Origin: SCTD01 sp036675425
Lineage (GTDB): Bacteria > Actinomycetota > Actinomycetes > Mycobacteriales > SCTD01
Direction: 5' to 3'
Length of the DNA stretch: 64,000 nucleotides
NCBI GenBank assembly: GCA_036675425.1
Contig: JAKFFB010000045.1
Location: 26,019-90,018 of the forward strand
Below are positions 30,229-39,777 of the stretch, piece by piece; position 1 is the first letter of the stretch, and each line of letters starts with the position of its first letter. A model generated the notes under the pieces. It was not told the origin of the DNA. It did no database searches and saw only the letters and a list, made by a program, of their open reading frames with translations. The position numbers were made by a program, and so were the translations under genes.

Positions 30229-30242
30229 CGTTGGCGACCGTA
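30229..30242 (-). promoter_or_regulatory. leaderless-type promoter -10 of the glgE operon
   Basis: On the minus strand TACGGT (30237-30242) stands 8 nt before the glgE ATG. It faces a matching plus-strand box for glgP about 70 bp away, so this 97-bp gap is a bidirectional promoter region. Confidence 0.5.
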
Positions 30243-30312
30243 CCCAGGCTCCCTGCCGGGGAACATCCCGCGCGTGTCCTGCCGGCTGGGCACGGCCGCC
30301 GCGAGGGGCAAC

Positions 30313-30325
30313 TAGGGTCGCCGGG
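30313..30325 (+). promoter_or_regulatory. leaderless-type promoter -10 of glgP
   Basis: TAGGGT (30313-30318) lies 7 nt before the chosen GTG of glgP and there is no Shine-Dalgarno sequence. This supports the start. Confidence 0.55.
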
Positions 30326-32872
30326 GTGAGAGCACTCCGCCGGTTCACCGTCCGCCTCGCCCTGCCCGAGCCGCTGGCTCCCCTGGCAGAGCTCGTCATG
30401 AACCTCCGCTGGTCCTGGCACGCGCAGTCGCTCGACCTGTTCCGGTCCGTCGACCCCGAGGTCTGGGACGCCGTCGACCGCGACCCGGTGCGGCTGCTCG
30501 GCGAGGTCAGCCCCGAGCGCCTCGCCGCGCTCGCCAAGGACAAGGCGTTCCTCGGGGAGCTCGCCGCGCTGCACGAGGACCTGCAGGCCTACCTGACGAC
30601 GCCGCGGTGGTACCAGGCGATCGAGGGCGCCCCGGCCTGCATCGCCTACTTCTCCCCGGAGTTCGGCATCACCGAGGTGCTCCCGCAGTACTCCGGCGGC
30701 CTCGGCATCCTCGCCGGCGACCACCTGAAGGCAGCCTCCGACCTCGGCGTGCCGATCCTCGGCGTCGGCCTGCTCTACCGGGCCGGCTACTTCAAGCAGT
30801 CGCTCAACGCCGAGGGCTGGCAGCAGGAGCGCTACCCCCCGCTCGACCCGCACGGGCTGCCGCTCACCCGCGTCGCCGAGCAGGACGGCTCGCCGGTCAC
30901 CGTGTCGGTCGGCATGCCGGGCGGCCGCACGCTGCACGCGCACGTCTGGCGCGCGCAGGTCGGCCGGGTGCCGCTGCTGCTGCTCGACTCCGACGTGGAG
31001 GAGAACGCCCCGGAGGAGCGCGAGGTCACCGACAAGCTCTACGGCGGAGGCACCGACCACCGGCTGCACCAGGAGATGCTGCTGGGCATCGGCGGCGTTC
31101 GCGCGATCCGCGCCTGGACGCGGCTGTCCGGCGAGCCCGAGCCCGAGGTGTTCCACACCAACGAGGGCCACGCCGGCTTCCTCGGGCTCGAGCGCATCCG
31201 CGAGCTCGTCGAGGGCGGCATGGCGTACGACGAGGCCAAGGAGGCCGTCCGCGCCGGCACCGTCTTCACCACGCACACGCCGGTCCCGGCCGGCATCGAC
31301 CGCTTCCCGCGCGGGCTCATCGAGAGCTACTTCGGCGGCGACAACGCGGTCGAGGGCGTGCCGGTGGACCGGATCCTCGAGCTGGGCGAGGAGGCCGACC
31401 CGACGGTCTTCAACATGGCGCACATGGGGCTGCGGATGGCGCAGCGCCGCAACGGCGTGGCCAAGCTGCACGGCATCGTCAGCCGGGAGATGTTCGCCGA
31501 CCTGTGGCCGGGATTCGACCCGGCCGAGGTGCCGATCTCGTCGGTCACCAACGGCGTGCACGCCCCGACCTGGGTCTCGCGCGAGATCTTCGAGCTGGCC
31601 AACACGGTCAACCCGAAGCTGAGCAGCGAGGCCAAGGGGTGGGAGGACATCGCGAAGGTCTCCGACACCGACATCTGGGCCACCCGGCGGCTGCTGCGCG
31701 AGCGGCTGGTGGTGGAGGTGCGTCGCCGGCTCAAGGCGTCCTGGCTGCAGCGCGGCGCGACCGAGGCGGAGCTGGGCTGGACCGAGTCGGTGTTCGACCC
31801 CGAGGTGCTCACCATCGGCTTCGCCCGGCGCGTGCCGTCCTACAAGCGGCTGACGCTGATGATGCGCGACCCCGAGCGGCTCAAGGCGCTGCTGCTCGAC
31901 CCGGACCGGCCGATCCAGCTCGTCATCGCGGGCAAGGCCCACCCTGCCGACGACGGCGGCAAGGAGCTCGTGCAGCAGATCGTGCGGTTCGCCGATCAGC
32001 ACGACGTGCGGCACCGCATCGTCTTCCTGCCCGACTACGACATCGGCATGGCGCGCTACCTCTACGGCGGCTGCGACGTCTGGCTCAACAACCCGCTGCG
32101 ACCGCTGGAGGCCTGCGGGACGTCGGGCATGAAGTCCGCGCTCAACGGCGGGCTGAACCTCTCGATCCTCGACGGCTGGTGGGACGAGATGTACGACGGG
32201 GAGAACGGCTGGGCGATCCCCACCGCCGACGGCGTCACCGACCCTGACCGGCGCGACGACCTCGAGGCCGCAGCGTTCTACGAGCTCGTCGAGAAGCAGG
32301 TCCGCACCCGCTTCTACGACCGCGACGGCAGCGGCGTGCCGCAGCGCTGGATCGACATGGTCCGGCACACCCTGCAGACGACCGGTCCGAAGGTGCTCGC
32401 CAGCCGGATGCTGCGCGACTACGTCCACCAGCTCTACCGGCCCGCCGCCGACGCCTCGCGGCAGCTCGCCGCGTCGGGTCACGCCCCGGCCAAGGAGCTC
32501 GCGCAGTGGCGGGCCGACGTCGTCCGCCGCTGGCCCGACGTGCGGGTGGTCCACGTGGAGGCCGCCGGCGTCGGTGACGCGCCGCAGGTCGGCGCGGTGC
32601 TCGAGCTGCGGGCCCTCGTCGACCTGGGCGGGCTGCAGCCGGACGACGTGACGGTGCAGGCGGTCCACGGCCGGGTCGACGAGGCCGACGAGCTGCAGGC
32701 GCCCACCGCGGTCGCGCTCGCCGACGCAGGCGTCGGCGATGACGGGCTGCACCGCTTCGAGGGCGCCGTGCCGCTCGAGCGAGCCGGCTCCTTCGGCTAC
32801 AGCGTGCGGGTGCTGCCGCACTCGTCCCTGCTGCCGGGCGACGCCGACCTCGGCCTGATGACCTCGGCCTGA
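30326..32872 (+). CDS. glgP: alpha-glucan phosphorylase GlgP (DUF3417 type)
   Basis: The 848-residue enzyme releases glucose-1-phosphate from alpha-glucan. It is of the actinobacterial/archaeal type with an N-terminal DUF3417 region (AELVMNLRWSWH...). The phosphorylase core follows (FSPEFGITEVLPQYSGGLGILAGDHLK). The PLP lysine lies in GTSGMKSALNGG, with NNPLRPLEACG just before it. The C-terminal 120 residues are a less conserved beta-rich domain. GTG 30326 is chosen because a leaderless -10 stands 7 nt upstream; the frame opens further upstream into glgE. Divergence from glgE pairs synthesis with breakdown of the same polymer. It converges on glgX with a 10-bp gap. Confidence 0.95.
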   Translation: MRALRRFTVRLALPEPLAPLAELVMNLRWSWHAQSLDLFRSVDPEVWDAVDRDPVRLLGEVSPERLAALAKDKAFLGELAALHEDLQAYLTTPRWYQAIEGAPACIAYFSPEFGITEVLPQYSGGLGILAGDHLKAASDLGVPILGVGLLYRAGYFKQSLNAEGWQQERYPPLDPHGLPLTRVAEQDGSPVTVSVGMPGGRTLHAHVWRAQVGRVPLLLLDSDVEENAPEEREVTDKLYGGGTDHRLHQEMLLGIGGVRAIRAWTRLSGEPEPEVFHTNEGHAGFLGLERIRELVEGGMAYDEAKEAVRAGTVFTTHTPVPAGIDRFPRGLIESYFGGDNAVEGVPVDRILELGEEADPTVFNMAHMGLRMAQRRNGVAKLHGIVSREMFADLWPGFDPAEVPISSVTNGVHAPTWVSREIFELANTVNPKLSSEAKGWEDIAKVSDTDIWATRRLLRERLVVEVRRRLKASWLQRGATEAELGWTESVFDPEVLTIGFARRVPSYKRLTLMMRDPERLKALLLDPDRPIQLVIAGKAHPADDGGKELVQQIVRFADQHDVRHRIVFLPDYDIGMARYLYGGCDVWLNNPLRPLEACGTSGMKSALNGGLNLSILDGWWDEMYDGENGWAIPTADGVTDPDRRDDLEAAAFYELVEKQVRTRFYDRDGSGVPQRWIDMVRHTLQTTGPKVLASRMLRDYVHQLYRPAADASRQLAASGHAPAKELAQWRADVVRRWPDVRVVHVEAAGVGDAPQVGAVLELRALVDLGGLQPDDVTVQAVHGRVDEADELQAPTAVALADAGVGDDGLHRFEGAVPLERAGSFGYSVRVLPHSSLLPGDADLGLMTSA

Positions 32873-32882
32873 CCTCCCGGGC

Positions 32883-34994
<2,112 letters not shown>

Positions 34995-35017
34995 CGGAGC
35001 AGTCTGCCTCGGGGAGC

Positions 35018-35953
35018 TCAGACGCTGCGCGCGGCCCGCCCGCCGCCGGGAGCGGGGACGCGCGACGCCGCCCGTCGCTCGTGCGGGAGGAGGTCGGCGA
35101 GCACGGCGCCGGGAGGGAGCACCACGGCCTGCCCCCGGCGCTTGCGCTCGAGCATGGCGTGCACGACCAGCGCGTTGCGCAGCAGCGTCGAGAACTCCAC
35201 CGGCTCCGTCATCAGCCAGCCGTGCCTCCCGCGCACCACCTCGGCCGGCAGGCTCCCGGTGACGCTGCCGAGCTCGCCCGGCGCGACCAGCCGGTCGGCG
35301 TCGCCCCACACGAAGAGCACGGGCATCCCCGAGGCGACCAGGTCCGCCGCCTGGCCGGCCAGCGACGCCGTCAGCGCGAGCCGGGCGCTGAGGGCGAGGG
35401 TGACCGGCTTGCGCAGCACGTTCGGGACGAACTCACGCAGCATCGCCGGGGCCGACCGGAGGACCGCGCTGGGTGTCAGCTCGGTGACCGCGCCGAGCGC
35501 CCAGCGCAGCCAGGAGGCGTCCACCAGGCCGGTCCGGCGACCGGGAACGCCGCCGACGGAGTTGATCAGGGTGAGGGAGCGCACCCGCTCCGGCCGCTCG
35601 GTGGCCAGCTGCAGCGCGACGCCGCCGCCGAAGGAGTGACCGGCGACGAAGACCGGGTGCTCGACGCCGAGGACGTCGAGCAGCCGCCCGATGCGGTGCG
35701 CGTAGGCAGGCAGGTCGATGCCGCTGAGCGGCGGTCCGTCGCTGCCGCCGAACCCGGGCAGGCACGGCGCGATGACCCGGACCCCCGCTGCGGTCAGCCG
35801 GCAGATGCCGTCGGCGTAGCAGCGCGGCGACAGCCCCCAGCCGTGCAGGAACAGCAGCGGGTCCGCCTCGGGGTCGCCGGCCTCCATGACCCGCATGACG
35901 GCGTCGTCGACCAGCACGTCCCGCCAGCGCGGTTGCGCGGCGGTGCGGCTCAT
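35018..35953 (-). CDS. alpha/beta hydrolase
   Basis: The 311-residue hydrolase has HGWGLSPRCY (oxyanion hole), PGFGGSD, the nucleophile elbow GHSFGGG, an acidic residue in WGDADRLV and a late His in GRHGWLM. The large cap region (about residues 130-210) suggests a lipid or hydrophobic ester substrate. There is no signal peptide. Its ATG is 39 bp from a strong TGTTGCA dyad that could be an operator. glgX follows after 23 bp and might be co-transcribed, but no functional link is obvious. Confidence 0.82.
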   Translation of the reverse strand: MSRTAAQPRWRDVLVDDAVMRVMEAGDPEADPLLFLHGWGLSPRCYADGICRLTAAGVRVIAPCLPGFGGSDGPPLSGIDLPAYAHRIGRLLDVLGVEHPVFVAGHSFGGGVALQLATERPERVRSLTLINSVGGVPGRRTGLVDASWLRWALGAVTELTPSAVLRSAPAMLREFVPNVLRKPVTLALSARLALTASLAGQAADLVASGMPVLFVWGDADRLVAPGELGSVTGSLPAEVVRGRHGWLMTEPVEFSTLLRNALVVHAMLERKRRGQAVVLPPGAVLADLLPHERRAASRVPAPGGGRAARSV

Positions 35954-35991
35954 GACGGCTCCGGAGGGTCAGCGGACAGCAGAGGGCGCAA

Positions 35992-36014
35992 CTGTTGCAT
36001 CGGCCGTGCAACAG
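35992..36014. promoter_or_regulatory. candidate operator: CTGTTGCA dyad
   Basis: Perfect 8-bp arms (CTGTTGCA/TGCAACAG) are separated by 7 nt, centred about 50 bp upstream of the hydrolase start and just after the stop of the acidic protein gene. The spacing and low GC are more like a TetR/MarR/LacI-type operator than a terminator in this genome. Confidence 0.45.
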
Positions 36015-36026
36015 CCGGCTGGAGGA

Positions 36027-36695
36027 CTACGGCTCGGCGTGTCCGGGGCCGGTGTCGGCGTGCAGCGCGTTGTGCCGCACCACGAGCGGCTCGTGGTCGG
36101 TCGCGGCCTGGGGCTCGGAGTGCGACAGCACCAGGTGCCCGAGCAGCTTCTCGTGGTCGGCCACGAGGTCCGCCCACTGGCTGACCAGGTCCGCGGCGGC
36201 GACCAGCGCTTCGAGCCGGACGCGCACCGGGAGCAGCAGCAGCTCGCGCTCGAGCACCGTCACGAGCTCCTCCGGGAGCAGCCGGCGGGGGTCGTCCTCG
36301 TCCTCGTAGCCGACGCCCAGCACGTCAGGGTCGACGAGGGCGTCGAGCTCCTCGAGGTCCGCGCCGGGACCGGTCAGCGAGAGGTCCAGGTCGTCGTCCT
36401 CGTCCTCCTCCTCGTACCCCGCCTCGACCTCCTCGAGGGACAGCCCGGCCTCGGCCGCCCACCGGGCCTCCTCCTCGAGGTCGACGTCGTCGGGGAGCGC
36501 GGCGAAGAACGCGTCCTGCCAGCGCTCCACCAGCTCGCGCACGGCGTCGCAGCGCTCGAGCACGCTGCCGAGGTCGACCGTCTCGGTCGGCGACAGCAGC
36601 GCCTCCTGCAGCGCCGTGGCCGCGCCGGGCGGGAGGTCGGACAGCGGGTCGGCGGAGGAGACGGTGTGCACGACGCCCTTGGAGTCCCGGAACAT
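36027..36695 (-). CDS. acidic hypothetical protein
   Basis: The 222-residue protein is highly acidic in its middle (EEEDEDDDLDLSL; GYEDEDDPRRLLPEEL). The N-terminal portion has the helical look of a binding domain (LSPTETVDLGSVLERCDAVRELVERWQDAF), and the C-terminal half is helical (LERELLLLPVRVRLEALVAAADLV). There are no membrane spans or signal peptide. The ATG has TAGTCT 6 nt upstream on its strand, a leaderless promoter. No family was recognised. Confidence 0.65.
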   Translation of the reverse strand: MFRDSKGVVHTVSSADPLSDLPPGAATALQEALLSPTETVDLGSVLERCDAVRELVERWQDAFFAALPDDVDLEEEARWAAEAGLSLEEVEAGYEEEDEDDDLDLSLTGPGADLEELDALVDPDVLGVGYEDEDDPRRLLPEELVTVLERELLLLPVRVRLEALVAAADLVSQWADLVADHEKLLGHLVLSHSEPQAATDHEPLVVRHNALHADTGPGHAEP

Positions 36696-36707
36696 GCGGC
36701 CAGACTA
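36696..36707 (-). promoter_or_regulatory. leaderless-type promoter -10 for the acidic protein gene
   Basis: On the minus strand TAGTCT (36702-36707) stands 6 nt before the ATG at 36695, and no ribosome-binding site precedes it. Confidence 0.5.
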
Positions 36708-36751
36708 GGGTTCGCGACGTCCGGGTCCGGCAGCGAAGAGGGGCAGTGGCT

Positions 36752-37531
36752 ATGGGCGAGCTCGTGCGGCTCGAGGTCGACGGCGGCGTGGGAACGATCC
36801 GGCTCGACCGGCCGAAGATGAACGCCATCGACGGCACGGTCACGGCGGAGCTGCGGGCCTGCGCCGAGGAGGCCCGCGACCGGACCGACGTCCGCGCGGT
36901 CGTGCTCTACGGCGGCGAGCGGGTCTTCGCCGCAGGCGCCGACATCAAGGAGATGTCGACGATCACCTACGCCGAGATGCTCAGCTGGGGCGGCCGGCTC
37001 CAGGAGGCGCTCAAGGTGGTCGCCAAGCTCCCCAAGCCGGTCATCGCCGCCGTCACCGGCTACGCCCTGGGCGGCGGCTTCGAGCTCGCCCTCACCGCCG
37101 ACTTCCGGGTGCTGGGGGAGCGGGCCAAGGTCGGCGTCCCCGAGATCACCCTGGGCGTCATCCCGGGTGCCGGCGGCACCCAGCGGCTGACCCGGCTGGT
37201 CGGTCCGGCCAAGGCCAAGGACCTCGTCTTCTCCGGCCGTCACGTCGGCGCCGAGGAGGCCCTCGCGCTCGGCATCGCGGACCGCGTCGTCCCGGACGCC
37301 GAGGTCTACGACACGGCTCTCGAGATGGCCCGGGCGTACGCCTCCGGCCCGGCCGTCGCGCTGCGCGCGGCCAAGCAGGCCATCGACGAGGGCCTCGAGC
37401 TCGACCTCGACAGCGCGCTGCGGCTCGAGACCGCCCTGTTCGCCGGGCTGTTCGCCACCGAGGACCAGACGACCGGCATGACGTCCTTCCTCGAGAACGG
37501 GCCGGGCAAGGCGACCTTCTCCGGCAGGTGA
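36752..37531 (+). CDS. enoyl-CoA hydratase/isomerase family protein
   Basis: The crotonase-fold enzyme has 259 residues. The CoA-binding FAAGADIKEM and the oxyanion-hole GYALGGGFELAL are present. The two catalytic acidic residues of enoyl-CoA hydratases are represented by the Glu in FELALTAD and the Glu in GVPEITLGVIPGAGGTQRL. It probably hydrates short-chain enoyl-CoA (crotonyl-CoA to 3-hydroxybutyryl-CoA or beta-oxidation). ATG 36752 has AGAGGGG 8 nt upstream; a GTG two codons earlier (36746) is possible. It lies directly before etfBA, fitting fatty-acid oxidation. Confidence 0.9.
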   Translation: MGELVRLEVDGGVGTIRLDRPKMNAIDGTVTAELRACAEEARDRTDVRAVVLYGGERVFAAGADIKEMSTITYAEMLSWGGRLQEALKVVAKLPKPVIAAVTGYALGGGFELALTADFRVLGERAKVGVPEITLGVIPGAGGTQRLTRLVGPAKAKDLVFSGRHVGAEEALALGIADRVVPDAEVYDTALEMARAYASGPAVALRAAKQAIDEGLELDLDSALRLETALFAGLFATEDQTTGMTSFLENGPGKATFSGR

Positions 37532-37566
37532 CACCCGGCGCCGGGGAGCCTTCACCGCCGCCTCCC

Positions 37567-37653
37567 GCGGAGAACCCTCCCCAGCGATCCCGGCCTCCGA
37601 GGCACTGGGGAGCGCCTGTCGCGGCTCTCGGCGGAGATCCCTCCCCAGCGACC
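37567..37653. repeat. two direct repeats with an inverted core
   Basis: GCGGAGAACCCTCCCCAGCG (starting at 37567) and GCGGAGATCCCTCCCCAGCG (starting at 37631) differ at one base over these 20 bp. Between them CACTGGGGAG lies inverted to CTCCCCAG. The unit may fold into alternative hairpins after the crotonase gene; it may be a terminator or a decayed repeat element. Confidence 0.6.
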
Positions 37654-37712
37654 GGCTCCGGCGGGTGACGAAGGGCACGTGCCGGCAGCGCTTGCTCGAG
37701 TTTGCAGGTGCA

Positions 37713-37726
37713 TTACCCGCGGGTAA
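37713..37726. promoter_or_regulatory. candidate operator TTACCCGCGGGTAA upstream of etfBA
   Basis: A perfect 14-bp palindrome lies about 120 bp before the etfB start in a locally lower-GC stretch. Its form fits a TetR-family regulator of fatty-acid/acyl-CoA genes; which one cannot be told from sequence. Confidence 0.5.
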
Positions 37727-37846
37727 CCTCGGCCGCAGAGGCCGGTGATCGGGAGGCGCGAGCACCCCGATACGGTGGTCCTCACCATGCAGGACCGCTG
37801 ATCCGCGGGTCCTCCCACGCCCCCTAGACGGAGGTCGGCGCCCCAC

Positions 37847-38626
37847 GTGAACATCGTCGTACTGGTCAAGCAGGTGCCCGACACCTGGGCCGAGCGCAAG
37901 CTCAAGGACAGTGACAAGACGCTCGACCGCGCGTCGGTCGACGTCGTGATGAACGAGATCGACGAGTACGCCGTCGAGGAGGCCCTGAAGATCAAGGAGG
38001 CCTCCGGCGGTGAGGTCACGATCCTCACCATGGGCCCGGACCGCGCCGTCGAGACGATCCGCAAGGCGCTGTCGATGGGTGCGGACAAGGCCGTGCACCT
38101 GGCCGACGACGCCCTCGCGGGCTCCGACGCCGTGCAGACCTCGTACGCCCTGGCGAAGGTCCTCGAGACCCTCGAGTACGACCTGGTCATCGCCGGCTCC
38201 GAGGCCACCGACTCCCGGATGGCGATCATGGCGGCCCTGCTCGCCGAGCGCACCGGCAAGCCGCAGCTGTCCGGTGCCCGCAAGGTCACCGTCGACGGCA
38301 GCACCATCCGCATCGAGCGGCAGACCGAGAACGGCTACGACGTCGTCGAGGCCGCTGCGCCCGCGATCGTCTCCGTGGTCGAGAAGATCAACGAGCCGCG
38401 CTACCCCTCCTTCAAGGGGATCATGGCCGCGAAGAAGAAGCCGCTGACCACCCTGACGCTGGCCGACGCCGGCATCGAGGCCGACAAGGTCGGCCTGGGC
38501 AGCGCTCCGTCGCAGGTCGTGGAGTTCGCGAACAAGCCGCCGCGCCAGGCGGGTCAGATCGTCAAGGACGAGGGTGACGGCGGCACGAAGATCGCCGAGT
38601 TCCTCGCGTCGCAGAAGCTCGTCTGA
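37847..38626 (+). CDS. etfB: electron transfer flavoprotein beta subunit
   Basis: The 259-residue protein starts NIVVLVKQVPDTWAE. It has MNEIDEYAVEEALKIKE, the ATDSRMAIMAALLAE recognition-loop region and EVTILTMGPDRAVE, all typical of EtfB; the AMP-binding and dehydrogenase-docking loops are intact. Together with EtfA it takes electrons from acyl-CoA dehydrogenases and passes them to the ETF dehydrogenase. GTG is the start. etfA follows after 16 bp. Confidence 0.96.
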   Translation: MNIVVLVKQVPDTWAERKLKDSDKTLDRASVDVVMNEIDEYAVEEALKIKEASGGEVTILTMGPDRAVETIRKALSMGADKAVHLADDALAGSDAVQTSYALAKVLETLEYDLVIAGSEATDSRMAIMAALLAERTGKPQLSGARKVTVDGSTIRIERQTENGYDVVEAAAPAIVSVVEKINEPRYPSFKGIMAAKKKPLTTLTLADAGIEADKVGLGSAPSQVVEFANKPPRQAGQIVKDEGDGGTKIAEFLASQKLV

Positions 38627-38642
38627 GAGGGATCGAACACAC

Positions 38643-39596
38643 ATGGCAGAGGTCCTGGTCCTCGTCGACCACGTCGACGGAACCCCCAAGAAGGTCTCCT
38701 ACGAGCTGCTCACGCTGGCCCGCGAGCTCGGCACGCCGTCCGCGGTGCTGCTGGGCAAGGGCGCGTCCGCCGCTGCCGAGAAGGTCGCTGCGTACGGCGC
38801 CGAGAAGGTCTACGTCAGCGAGGCCGAGGAGCTCGACGGCTACCTCGCCGGCCCGAAGGCCGCCGTGCTGGCGCAGCTCGTCGCCGACAAGAGCCCGGCC
38901 GCGGTGCTCCTGCCGAGCAACGGCGAGGGCAAGGAGGTCGCCGCTCGGCTGGCGGTCAAGACCGGTGGCGGTCTGATCACCGACGCCGTCGGCGTCACCT
39001 CGGAGCTGGTCGCCGAGCAGCCGATCTTCGGCGGCAGCGTGGTCGTGCAGTCCAAGGTCGCGACCGGCACCCCGATCATCACGGTCCGTGCCAACAGCAC
39101 GGCGCCGTCCGAGGCCCCCGCGTCCGGCACCGTGGAGCAGGTCACCGCGACCTTCTCCGACGCCGACAAGGGCGCCAAGGTCGTCGAGTCCGTCGTCGAG
39201 GACAAGGGCGGCCGCCCCGACCTCGGTGACGCCTCCATCGTCGTCTCCGGCGGTCGTGGTGTCGGCAACGCCGAGAACTTCTCCATCGTCGAGAAGCTCG
39301 CTGACACCCTCGGCGCGGCCGTGGGCGCCTCGCGCGCCGCGACCGACGCCGGCTGGTACCCGCACCAGAACCAGGTCGGCCAGACCGGTCGCACCGTCTC
39401 GCCGCAGCTCTACATCGCGGTGGGCATCTCCGGCGCCATCCAGCACCGCGCCGGCATGCAGACCAGCAAGACGATCGTCGCCATCAACAAGGACCCCGAG
39501 GCGCCGATCTTCGAGCTCGCCGACTTCGGCCTGGTCGGTGACCTGTTCACCGTCGTGCCGCAGCTGACCGAGGAGATCACCAAGCGCAAGGGCTAG
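38643..39596 (+). CDS. etfA: electron transfer flavoprotein alpha subunit
   Basis: The 317-residue protein has the N-terminal ETF fold (AEVLVLVDHVDG) and the C-terminal FAD domain. FAD-binding segments are GRGVGNAENF, GQTGRTVSPQLYIAVGISGAIQH and INKDPEAPIFELADFGLVGD. It pairs with EtfB in the soluble electron carrier between acyl-CoA dehydrogenases and the respiratory chain. The start is ATG 38643; the longer frame overlaps etfB. A strong hairpin follows 13 bp after the stop. Confidence 0.96.
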   Translation: MAEVLVLVDHVDGTPKKVSYELLTLARELGTPSAVLLGKGASAAAEKVAAYGAEKVYVSEAEELDGYLAGPKAAVLAQLVADKSPAAVLLPSNGEGKEVAARLAVKTGGGLITDAVGVTSELVAEQPIFGGSVVVQSKVATGTPIITVRANSTAPSEAPASGTVEQVTATFSDADKGAKVVESVVEDKGGRPDLGDASIVVSGGRGVGNAENFSIVEKLADTLGAAVGASRAATDAGWYPHQNQVGQTGRTVSPQLYIAVGISGAIQHRAGMQTSKTIVAINKDPEAPIFELADFGLVGDLFTVVPQLTEEITKRKG

Positions 39597-39609
39597 TCCC
39601 TGACGCGTC

Positions 39610-39649
39610 CGACGGCCCGGCCTCCCCGCAAGGGGACGCCGGGCCGTCG
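39610..39649 (+). terminator. hairpin terminator of etfBA
   Basis: Perfect 12-bp arms (CGACGGCCCGGC/GCCGGGCCGTCG) flank a loop that contains a second stem (TCCCC-GCAA-GGGGA). It lies 13 bp after the etfA stop. Confidence 0.8.
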
Positions 39650-39675
39650 TCCGTCCGGGTGGGCTGCAGACGTGG

Positions 39676-39737
39676 CACTACCCCGCTCAAATCGCGGGCG
39701 CGCGAGCGTCCGAGGCCGCGACTCGAGCGGGGTAGTG
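39676..39737. repeat. 62-bp palindromic repeat, copy 2
   Basis: The arms (CACTACCCCGCTC... and ...GAGCGGGGTAGTG) are those of the element at 3746-3807 with a few internal changes, and the total length is identical at 62 bp. The loop sequence differs. Mismatches within the arms are few (two). It sits between the etfA terminator and the promoter of the PaaK-like gene. Confidence 0.85.
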
Positions 39738-39763
39738 AGTGAGGGCCGGACCGCGGCGCTCCC

Positions 39764-39777
39764 TAGACTCCGAGCCC
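39764..39777 (+). promoter_or_regulatory. leaderless-type promoter -10 for the PaaK-like gene
   Basis: TAGACT (39764-39769) lies 8 nt before the ATG and there is no ribosome-binding site. Confidence 0.55.

Larger units (their letters stand above)
37532..37846. other. 315-bp gap before etfBA with repeats and a palindrome
   Basis: The first half holds two near-identical 23-bp units (described separately). The second half is lower in GC and includes TTACCCGCGGGTAA. The etfB promoter must lie in the second half; GGAGG about 10 nt before GTG 37847 is a loosely placed ribosome-binding site. Confidence 0.5.
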
